This document shows positions 55,642 to 64,000 of a DNA stretch of 64,000 nt, one piece after another. Below the pieces are notes generated by a model. That model had not been told where the DNA came from, ran no database searches, and saw nothing but the letters and a program-made list of their open reading frames with translations. Positions within the stretch are counted from its first letter, which is position 1; the number at the start of each line of letters is the position of its first letter. A program made the translations under genes and the position numbers. Origin of the DNA: Halichoerus grypus (lineage: Eukaryota; Chordata; Mammalia; Carnivora; Phocidae); assembly GCF_964656455.1 (NCBI RefSeq), contig NC_135720.1:52912598-52976597 (forward strand), read 5' to 3'.

Positions 55642-55771
55642 GAGATAGCTACTTGTGGTGAGCATAGCATAACACAGACTTATCGAATCACTATGTTATA
55701 CACCTGAAATTAACATAACGCTGTGTGTCAACTATACTTTAATAAAAAAAAAAAAGAAGAAGAAGAAGAGG
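55642..55771 (+). mobile_element. 5'-truncated L1, 3' end only, with TSD
   Basis: ACTTATCGAATCACTATGTT, ATACACCTGAAATTAACATA and TGTGTCAACTATACTTTAAT, then an A-tail that turns into (GAA)n. Perfect TSD AAGAAATGATTCA at 55629-55641 and 55772-55784. Confidence 0.88.
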
Positions 55772-55784
55772 AAGAAATGATTCA

Positions 55785-56170
55785 TACTTATAGCTGAGTA
55801 GCTGTCTCAGCCTGATTTCTTGTCCATGGAAAGTTGGTTTAGAAGCTCCTTTTTTTCCTTTGAACTGTCTCTTGTCACTTTTAGTTGAAGTTCATACAAC
55901 TTCCTTAAAAGCTTTTTGGGATTTCTGTGAATGTCATAACTGTTCATTCCATGCCCTAAAAGCCACATCCATAGTTCTTTTTTGGGATGGACACCTCTAC
56001 TTTGAGTGTAAGGCTGCTGTGGGACAGTACCCTTAGAGTTCTTAGAAGACCTTTTATCTAGCCAAGGGGTCTGTTGAGCATCACCTTAAATTTTTTAGGT
56101 CTTTAGAAAAGTTCTTATAGCCACAGTTTTGATATGATCTTTTTCCTAATACCATTTCTTTCTTTTCTTT
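55785..56170. other. No recognised feature
   Basis: Possibly a continuation of the unassigned old repeat interrupted by the L1; no gene seen. Confidence 0.4.
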
Positions 56171-56171
56171 T

Positions 56172-56364
56172 CTTTTTTTTTTTTAAAGATTTTATTTATT
56201 TGACAGAGAGAGAGCGAGAGCAGGAACACAAGCAGGGGGAGTGGGAGAGGGAGAAGCAGGCTTCCCGCTGAGCAGGGAGCCCGACACGGGCTTGATCCCA
56301 GGACCCTGGGACCATGACCTGAGCCGAAGGCAGACGCTTAACGACTGAGCCACCCAGGCGCCCC
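56172..56364 (-). mobile_element. CAN SINE, antisense, full length, young
   Basis: T-run, AAGATTTTATTTATTTGACA, AGCAGGCTTCCCGCTGAGCA and GAGCCACCCAGGCGCCCC. TSD CATTTCTTTCTTT-type sequence on both sides. Confidence 0.95.
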
Positions 56365-56374
56365 CATTTCTTTC

Positions 56375-56845
56375 TTTGACAGGCTTTTTTCTGGAAAGAC
56401 TGGAGATGTGGAAGTTTTATTTTCAACCTAGCAAGTCTTTTCCCCTTTATAGTTCCTCTAAATTGTGCTTCAAAACTAACAGTTCTCTCTGTAGCTCATT
56501 TCTCTTGTACCTTGTCATACGCAGCTACAATAATCCAGATGGCATTTCATCATTCTGCCTGAGAATCAATCCCCTTATCCAGATACATAATTTCATTATA
56601 TATATTTTCTATCTTTCAAGTTACCATAGGCAACAGTTTTGCCAATTGTTTCACTACCTTCTAACATAGTATGTCCCTTCTCAATCTCCAGTAACGATTG
56701 CTTCACTGCCTTTCCAGCTGCCACTAAGAATTTGCCATTTCTTCAACTTTCCCATTTAGCCCCCATCATTCAGACTCAAAGCCACTGATATATTTTAGGC
56801 TTTTGTTGAGCAGCACACCACACCCAGATATACCAGTTTCTGTAT
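56375..56845. other. No recognised feature
   Basis: A 97-codon plus-strand open frame (56376-56669) lies here without recognisable motifs; probably part of the old repeat tract. Confidence 0.4.
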
Positions 56846-56849
56846 CAGA

Positions 56850-57095
56850 TATCAATTGCTACATAGCAAACTACCCTATATTTAGTAACCTGAAATAGTC
56901 ATTTTATTTCTTATCATTCTGTGGATTGACCAGATGGTTCTTCTGCCTGGGGTCACTCATGTGACTGCTTTGGACAAGTCTTAATACAGCATTTTTCAGG
57001 CTTTGCTTATGTCACATTTTCAAAGGTCCTTTTGGCCAAAGTCAGTCACATGGCTAAGCCCAGAGTTGATGTGGAGGGGACAACACAGGAGCACG
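56850..57095 (+). repeat. Ancient interspersed repeat, second piece
   Basis: TATCAATTGCTACATAGCAA, ACTACCCTATATTTAGTAAC, TGAAATAGTCATTTTATTTC and AAAGTCAGTCACATGGCTAA are related to the repeat at 54715. Confidence 0.55.
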
Positions 57096-57359
57096 GAAAC
57101 CAAGTGGTGTGATTCACATAAAGTCATTTGTAACAGATTCCAACAGATTAACAGCTCTACATTACTGTGTGCCTTTGGGAAAGTCATTTATTGGTGTGCA
57201 ACAATTTTCTCAGCTATAAAAAGGAGTTAATATCTATCATAGGATGGTTATGAAATTTAAATATTTTAGTAATTGTTTGGGTTATTATGATTTTAAAATA
57301 ATGCTTTTGTCAATAGAAAATGTACAAACTATAGAAAAGTATAAGAAAAGAAACATTTC

Positions 57360-57568
57360 AGGCACCTGGGTGGCTCAGTTGGTTAAGCTCTGCCTTCGGC
57401 TCAGGTCCTGGGATCCAGGGGTCCTGGGATGAAGCCCCATGTCAGGCTCCCTGCTCAGCTGAGAGTCTGCTTCTCCCTCTCCCTCTGCCCCTCCCCCCAC
57501 CCCCTGCTTGTGGTCTCTCGCTCTCTCTATCTCTCAAATAAGTATATAAAATCTTTAAAAAAAAAAAT
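57360..57568 (+). mobile_element. CAN SINE, sense, host of nested copy
   Basis: GGCACCTGGGTGGCTCAGTT, GGGATGAAGCCCCATGTCAG and TATCTCTCAAATAAGTATAT. AAGAAAAGAAACATT at its left recurs only after the next SINE. Confidence 0.93.
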
Positions 57569-57795
57569 GGAGGGCCGTCTGGGTGGCTCAGTCAGTTAAG
57601 CGTCTGCCTTCGGCTCGGGTCATGATCTCAGGGTCCTGGGATCGAATCCCCGAGTTGGGCTCCCTGCTCAGCAGGGAGCCTGCTTCTCCCTCTCCCTCTC
57701 CCTGTGACATTCCCCCTGCTTGTGCTCTCTCTCTCTGTCTGTCAAATAAATAAATAAATAAAATCTTTTTAAAAAATTTTTAAAAAAAAGGAAAG
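57569..57795 (+). mobile_element. CAN SINE, sense, inserted in a SINE tail
   Basis: GGAGGGCCGTCTGGGTGGCT, TCGAATCCCCGAGTTGGGCT and GTCTGTCAAATAAATAAATA, then mixed A/T tail. The sequence AAGAAAAGAAACATT follows (about 57799-57813). Confidence 0.93.
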
Positions 57796-57829
57796 GAAAG
57801 AAAAGAAACATTACTTGACATCCCATCTG

Positions 57830-58000
57830 ATACAGTACTATACTATAAACTTCTCCAGGGCCTTCTCTGTTTTATTTACTACTGTAGGTATATATCTTGG
57901 TTTTTATTCTGAAATGTAAGGTCTTTGAAGAAAGAGACCGCATTTTATTCATCTCTGTAAATTCCATAGCTTTGCATTAGGATTAAAAAAGATAGCATAT
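57830..58000 (+). mobile_element. L2-like 3' fragment
   Basis: GAAATGTAAGGTCTTTGAAG, AAAGAGACCGCATTTTATTC and ATCTCTGTAAATTCCATAGC match the L2 end. Confidence 0.55.
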
Positions 58001-58658
<658 letters not shown>

Positions 58659-58889
58659 TGACTTTTAGGGGGCTCTGCTGGAGCTGTGGAGGTCTGTGCG
58701 CCCTGCTGCCCCAGCTCCCCACATGGAGATGCTCAGTAAAATTGTGATGAAGATGGTGGCAGTGTCCACACCAGTAAAGCCGGTAAATGCTAACAAAGAG
58801 TTTTGAAATTAATTTGGTTTTTTCTGGTTATAATTATTTGTTAATTATAGAATACTGTTAAATATTTAGCACAGAGAAGATCTATAAAC

Positions 58890-59336
58890 AGATATTACCT
58901 ATATTACCTCACCATCCAGAGATAATCACTGTTAGTTAATACTGTGATGGGTTTCCTTTCAAGCTTTTTGTTTGCTTGCTCCTACCTTTATATATGTGAA
59001 TTTTTTGTAACATAGGTGAGAACTTACATGTATAAGGTTTTTTTTTTTAGTCCTGCCTATTTTTTCCTACTTCATATTATGATGTGGGTATTTTCCCATG
59101 TTATTAACATTTTTCACAAACTTGTTAATGGTTGCATAATATTCAGTTATTTAGATGTAATATCATTTATTTAACAAATGTCTCATTTTGGGAACTTAAG
59201 TTGCTTCTAATTTTTTATTGTCATAAATAGATCTGCAGTAAACATCTTTACACAACAGTATCCCTCATTCCAGATTATTTTGTTCAGATAAATACCTAAA
59301 AGTGGCTCAAAGGTTTTAAACATTTTTAGCATTCTT
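58890..59336 (-). mobile_element. L1 3' region, antisense, part 1
   Basis: TTAATACTGTGATGGGTTTC, AATGGTTGCATAATATTCAG, TTATTTAACAAATGTCTCAT and AATACCTAAAAGTGGCTCAA are antisense L1 3' sequence. It continues after the SINE with TTGCCAAGCTGCTTTCTAGA (59560-59585). Confidence 0.78.
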
Positions 59337-59531
59337 TTTTTTTTTTTAAGATTTTATTTATTTATTTGAGAGAGAGAGAATGAGAGAGAGAGCATGAAAA
59401 GGGGGAGGGTCAGAGGGAGAAGCAGACTCCCTGCTAAGCAGGGAGCCCGATGCGGGACTTGATCCTGGGTCTCCAGGATCATGACCTGAGCTGAAGGCAG
59501 TCACTTAACCAACTGAGCCACCCAGGCGCCC
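59337..59531 (-). mobile_element. CAN SINE, antisense, full length, with 16-bp TSD
   Basis: T-run, GAATGAGAGAGAGAGCATGA, AGACTCCCTGCTAAGCAGGG and GAGCCACCCAGGCGCCC. Perfect TSD CATTTTTAGCATTCTT at 59321-59336 and 59532-59547. Confidence 0.96.
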
Positions 59532-59609
59532 CATTTTTAGCATTCTTGATACATATTGCCAAGCTGCTTTCTAGAAAGATTGTAGAGATATTCCTTATAT
59601 ATGAGTTTG

Positions 59610-59990
59610 AATTAGGTTTAGTTATAAAATAACAGTGGCCGAAACAAGATAGGATTTATTCTTTTTCATGTAAAAACATCCAGGACGGGGTGCCTGGGTG
59701 GCTCAGTCGTTAAACGTCTGCCTTCGGCTCAGGTCGTGATCCCAGGGTCCTGGGATCAAGCCCCGCATTGGGCTCCCTGCTCGGCGGGAAGCCTGCTTCT
59801 CCCTCTCCCACTTGCCCTGCTTGTGTTCCTTCTCTCACTGTGTATCTCTCTGTCAAATAAATAAATAAAATCTTAAAAAAAAAAAAAAAATCCAGGACTA
59901 GGCAGGCTAGTCTAGGATTGATTCTACAAAGTCGGGAACCAAAGGCATTTTCTGTCTTACTACTCTGCCATCCTTACCTTACTACTGTAT
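59610..59990 (+). repeat. Ancient interspersed repeat, split by a SINE
   Basis: AACAAGATAGGATTTATTCT, TCCAGGACTAGGCAGGCTAG and AGCTGCCATCATGTTCTCAC belong to the same unassigned family as 51336-51760. Confidence 0.5.
59687..59887 (+). mobile_element. CAN SINE, sense, full length, young
   Basis: GGGGTGCCTGGGTGGCTCAG, TCGTTAAACGTCTGCC and ACTGTGTATCTCTCTGTCAA with a long A-tail. TSD AAACATCCAGGAC / AAAAATCCAGGAC. Confidence 0.96.
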
Positions 59991-61240
59991 TTTTGGCCCC
60001 AAATAGCTGCCATCATGTTCTCACTCCAGTCAATAGGAAAGGAGGAGGAGGAAGACAGAGAAAGGCAGATCTCCTTCACCTGAAGGTCAGGTGAGGGTAC
60101 ATCCTGGTTTGCTAAGGATAGTCTCAGTGTAAGTCCACTGTCCCAGAATCCCATCTGTCTTAACATTTGTCCTGGATTTTTTAACAGAGAATGATTACTA
60201 ATAATTCCATTAGGATGAGCCAGGATAGGTTTCATAGACGTCTACTTTATACTTCCAACCTCTGCCTGAGTTTTTGTCTAGTGTAGGCTAATAGAATATG
60301 AGACCCATGTACAGTGGAGAGTGTTCTCAGGTTAAGGTGATATTAAATCTGGAGGACAACCAGCAATAACTTACCTCTTTTCCCAACCCTTTCAGACACC
60401 TCCCAATCAAGGACAGAATGCAGGGCAATTGCTGATAAAACAAAGTGCACTGACTGTCTAGGTTAATCGTTAACTTTTTCCTGTATCAGGTGTAGAAGTA
60501 TTTGACATTGCTGCCATTTGATGTATCACCCAATTGTACTGTGGCCTGTGCATGGCCTTCAACAGTCACCAAGCCACCAGGTACCAGTCCCAAAGCTCAG
60601 TGAGAAACATAGTAAGGTGGAAGTGGGGCATTGGTGAGTATATGTGGGAAATCAAGGCTGATCAGAGAGGGTAGAGAGTAGACTGAGCACACTTGCTTGT
60701 GTAATGTAAACCTGTAACTATTTTATTGTTTGGCAACAGTTTGTTTTTGCAATAAACCCTTTTGGCAGCAATAAGCTAAAAACTATATATTTCATTTTTT
60801 AAAGTACTGAGAAAGTTGATAAGGAATGTGTAATTTGCACAAAATGTTGACATTTACATTCACTGGGGAGGCCATACTGGTATCACTGACCACATGAAAA
60901 CAAATCTGCTGAAAAAGTGAAGCCTAACTTTTAGACAGATGTCTCTTTTTCTAGATTAATTTCACTCATTTTTCGACTACAGGTTTTTTATGTGCACATA
61001 GGAAAAAGTAAGCAGTAACTTTATATTTGTTGGCTCCATTGGCAGAAGAACTTTACAGTTAAATAATTCCAGTTTTAGTTGAGTGCCAGCTGGTACTTCA
61101 ATTAAATCATTTTAGTTAATTCAGAAAATGTTTTTATTTTTTCCATCCGTTCATGGGATCAAGGTAAAGCTTTTGGAAGTATATTCTATCAAAGGTAAAG
61201 CCATTATGAGTGAGTTTGGAAATTCAGTTTAAAGTACAAC
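59991..61240. other. No recognised feature
   Basis: Unique-looking intron 3 sequence; a 91-codon minus frame (59960-60235) without motifs. Confidence 0.42.
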
Positions 61241-61244
61241 ATGG

Positions 61245-61346
61245 AAGGGGGGCACCTAGCTGGCTCAGTTAGTAGAGCATCCGACTCTTGATCTTGGGGT
61301 TGTGAGTTCAAGCCCCACGCGGGATGTAGAGATCTCTTAAATAAAT
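61245..61346 (+). mobile_element. Short CAN SINE, sense, strongly tRNA-Lys-like
   Basis: GGCACCTAGCTGGCTCAGTT, AGTAGAGCATCCGACTCTTG and GTTGTGAGTTCAAGCCCCAC closely follow a tRNA-Lys(CUU) body, with A and B boxes. Perfect TSD AAAGTACAACATGG at 61231-61244 and 61347-61360. Confidence 0.93.
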
Positions 61347-61364
61347 AAAGTACAACATGGGAGA

Positions 61365-62440
61365 TAAAATTATTAGTTTACAATAATAATACAAGTACAC
61401 ATTTTGGTGAGGCACACATAGTGTTGTGGTAAAAACAATGTTCTTACTACATTGTGAAACCTATGGAGTAGTTGGAATTCACTGTGGCATACCCATAATT
61501 CATAATCGTATCCAAACAAGTGTTAACATTCTCTAAGTTGAAATAGAAGGTATTGTTATAAAAATTTCAAGTATCTTTAATGTTCAAGTCTTTAAGCTAT
61601 AAGATTTTGAGAATTTTGGTGTTACTCTGAGTACAAAAATACAGTTCAGCACTGCAGTGTGTACCTTCTGTCTTTGTTGCCTATCATTAATCAGATTCTC
61701 AAAATCTTTATACCCAACAATGGTATTGAATTTTATATAAATGAGTCATAAAATTTTGGTGAACATCTTGCTCAAAATCCACTCAAAATCTTAAATCAAA
61801 TGTTCAACAAGTAGAATACCAAATGAAACTTTTAGGAAATTACAATGAAAACAATTAATGAAAATCCCATTGGAATTTTTCCTTACAAAAGCAAGGGAGG
61901 AACAGAACAAAATAAATAGTAAGATCTCAAATGCTACCCAAGATTAAAATTTACAGTTCTATAATTGTGATTTGGAATATCTCACCTTGCAAGAAGAATC
62001 TTTTGGTAGTGCTGCTATTTTGAATAAATTATACACACACGAATAAAATGAAATTGAGAAGGCCTAGATTTTGCAGCATCTAATTTTAGTAAAACATTCA
62101 AAAGAATCATAGAGGCAATTTATTTGACAAGCTTTGTCTTATAAAAATATTTGTCAAAGAAAGGTACTTTGAAGGAAGCAAAAAGACAGTACCTTGAAAA
62201 TATTTGGGCTGGAATAGTTATACTTTACAATATTTAAAAAATTAGAATTGAGTTTCTTTTCCATTTAGCAGATTTGCTCAGAGCTTATCAGGTAACTCAG
62301 AATCTGTAGAATGAGCATTTCCTCAATTAAAAATATTATGGTCTACCAATAAGAATCAATTGAAGGTATCAATAATTTCAAATTAGTCATAAAATGCAAC
62401 TGTGAAGAATATTGCTGGCAGTTTAGTTCTTAAATGCTGT
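61365..62440. other. No recognised feature
   Basis: About 1.1 kb of AT-rich sequence (repeated AAAATCTT-like words near 61690-61800) without a repeat or gene I can identify on either strand. Confidence 0.42.
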
Positions 62441-62441
62441 A

Positions 62442-62493
62442 ATATATATATTGTATATATATATATATAATTCTTAAATGCCATATATATGTA

Positions 62494-62538
<45 letters not shown>
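62442..62538. repeat. Compound (AT)n/(GT)n microsatellite at a SINE tail
   Basis: Two AT tracts around a short unique piece, then TATGTATGTGTGTGTGTGTG and a long (AT)n leading into the poly-T of an antisense SINE. Confidence 0.95.
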
Positions 62539-62555
<17 letters not shown>

Positions 62556-62710
62556 TTTAAGATTTTATCCATTCATTTGAGAGAGAGAGAGCACAAGCGG
62601 GGAGGAGAGGGAGAAACAGGCTCCCCACAAGCAGGGAGCCCGACACGGGGCTCGATCTCAGGACCGAGCTGAAGGCAGATGCTCAACCAGCTGAGCCACC
62701 TAGGCACCCC
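62539..62710 (-). mobile_element. CAN SINE, antisense, body shortened
   Basis: T-run, AAGATTTTATCCATTCATTT, CAGGCTCCCCACAAGCAGGG, CTCGATCTCAGGACCGAGCT (the ATCATGACCT part is missing) and GAGCCACCTAGGCACCCC. TSD AAATGCCATAT at 62476-62486 and 62712-62722. Confidence 0.93.
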
Positions 62711-62743
62711 AAAATGCCATATTTTTAAAAGCACATTCTTCAG

Positions 62744-62856
62744 GGGTGCCTGGCTGGCTCAGTTGGTAGAGTGTGTGACTCTTGATCTCTGGATTGTAGG
62801 TTGAAGCCCCATGTTGGGTGTAGAGATTACTTAAAATCTTTTCAAAAAATAAAATG
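62744..62856 (+). mobile_element. Short CAN SINE, sense, with 16-bp TSD
   Basis: GGGTGCCTGGCTGGCTCAGT, GATCTCTGGATTGTAGGTTG and GGTGTAGAGATTACTTAAAA. Perfect TSD AAAGCACATTCTTCAG at 62728-62743 and 62857-62872. Confidence 0.94.
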
Positions 62857-63222
62857 AAAGCACATTCTTCAGAAAAATGCCAGTTACACAATATTAGGGA
62901 CAGATATGCTAAGAAATGAGTTAAAGTATGTAAATATATACCAAAATAATTATTCTACTGGCTATTTTTTTAATATTCAGATAATCAATATAAAATTCTT
63001 TTTTTGTTTTAATGTACACGGATATATGTTATTTTTCTTTCTTCTTAAATTGCAGTTTTGAAAATAGTTTTTGAGTAGGACTTGTTAACAAGTCCACCAA
63101 CATAATAAAGTCAATTGCTAATAAGTACATGTTTCAAAAATTATAAAAATTTCATTTTCTTAGTATTCCCTTTTACTCTCAAGTGTCCCAGTTTGGATGA
63201 TAAATCTAGTATCACCACTTTA

Positions 63223-63397
63223 TTTTATTTTTTTTTAAAGATTTTATTTATTTATTCATGAGAGACAGAGAGAGAGGCAGAGGGAGAAGCAGGCTCCCAA
63301 GGAGCAGGGAGCCCGATGCGGGACTCGATCCCAGGTCTCTGGGATCATGACCTGAGCCGAAGGCAGACGCCCAACCATCTGAGCCACCCAGGCGCCC
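63223..63397 (-). mobile_element. CAN SINE, antisense, variant subfamily
   Basis: TTTATTTATTCATGAGAGAC, AGAGAGAGAGGCAGAGGGAG, GGACTCGATCCCAGGTCTCT and GAGCCACCCAGGCGCCC. Perfect TSD TAGTATCACCACTTTA at 63207-63222 and 63398-63413. The ATTCATGAGAGACAGAGAG segment differs from the other copies here. Confidence 0.95.
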
Positions 63398-63409
63398 TAG
63401 TATCACCAC

Positions 63410-63620
63410 TTTAAAGACATTTCTCAGAAGTTACTCAGATGGTTCTGCTTACCTACTGGCCAGAATTTAATTATATGGCCACACCTACTTATAAGGGAGA
63501 CTAGGAAATGTAAACTTTCTTGTGGGTAGCCATGTGTCCAGCCCAAAATATGGAAGATACAGATAACAGATACCGGGAGACAAATAGCATTCTGCCCTGT
63601 CTCCCCATCACACTTTTGGC
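63410..63620 (+). repeat. Ancient interspersed repeat, 3' part
   Basis: CTCAGAAGTTACTCAGATGG, TTCTGCTTACCTACTGGCCA and GAATTTAATTATATGGCCAC match the same unassigned family as 51336-51760. Confidence 0.5.
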
Positions 63621-64000
63621 TAGCACATATTTCATGAGACGGACCTGCTGATTTTTAGGGGAAAAAATGGAGTGGTACCTTTAATATATAGTTTATATTC
63701 ACATGGAAAGGAAGCCAGAGTAAGAAATGAATTGGTTATATAAAATGGAATAATAGAGAATCTCAAATCTCCCTCCAAAGATTTATTACCATTTGAGCAT
63801 TCTTTTTATTTACCCTCAAATTGTTCTATTTTCTATGTATGTAGTCTACTTTGATGCATCTCACTAAATTCTCTCCTTTACTGGAACTCATATGTTAGTG
63901 CAAGGATGACTGAGCCATTGCCTTTGAGAGCTACTCTGTGACTGCATCATCCGTCTTTCCCCTTGACCATAGCTGCTGTAGTCTGTGATGACCTTTGGGT
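63621..64000. other. No recognised feature
   Basis: Intron 3 sequence to the end of the window; a possible L2 trace (TGACTGCATCATCCGTC) but not enough to call. Confidence 0.4.

Noticed and set aside
61245..61346. Possible tRNA-Lys gene
   Set aside because: It has SINE-type ends, an A-rich tail and a perfect target duplication, so it is a retroposed SINE and not a tRNA gene.

Overview
The window is mammalian nuclear DNA, almost all of it intron. The organism is very probably a carnivoran. Roughly 47 copies of the carnivore tRNA-Lys-derived SINE (CAN SINE / SINEC) are readable on both strands. They have the head GGGCGCCTGGGTGGCTCAG, a CT-rich 3' region, an AAATAAATAAAATCTT end and an A-tail, many with clear target-site duplications. 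Their consensus is neither the typical dog form (GATCCCTGGGTGGCGCAG) nor the typical cat form, which points to an arctoid caniform (bear, seal or mustelid side). That taxon call is an inference from remembered consensus sequences.

The only gene I can support is PDSS2 (decaprenyl diphosphate synthase subunit 2, coenzyme Q biosynthesis), on the + strand. Two internal coding exons are present: 14801-14935 (second coding exon by comparison with human) and 58430-58628 (third). Both have canonical AG/GT borders. A Cys codon is split across the 43.5 kb intron between them, and the reading frame is continuous. The window therefore holds the end of intron 1 (1-14800), exon 2, all of intron 2 (14936-58429), exon 3 and the start of intron 3 (58629-64000). 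No promoter, first exon, last exon or polyadenylation site of the gene is inside.

Region by region: 1-15 kb is poor in young SINEs (3 copies) but rich in ancient MIR and L2 remnants, especially 7.8-13 kb. From 15 to 64 kb CAN SINEs are dense (about 44 copies), several nested or head-to-tail, with scattered L1 3' ends (18.4, 20.3-21.5, 40.8, 43.2, 46.2, 49.9, 51.0, 55.7 kb on +; 48.5-49.4 and 58.9-59.6 kb on -), MIRs and L2s. SINE-poor, repeat-poor islands at about 27.1-27.5, 32.4-32.9, 36.0-37.2 and 44.9-45.8 kb are the best candidates for conserved non-coding elements. Microsatellites lie at 33.15, 54.3 and 62.44-62.54 kb.

I see no evidence for a previously undescribed system. Apart from two partial overlaps with exon 3, the long open frames are chance frames through SINEs, L1/L2 remnants or microsatellites. 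The observations most worth checking are a Gly-to-Arg change in exon 3 relative to the human protein as I remember it, a 39-bp perfect direct repeat 1.3 kb apart, a roughly 100-bp local duplication at 53.4/53.8 kb, and the candidate conserved non-coding islands.
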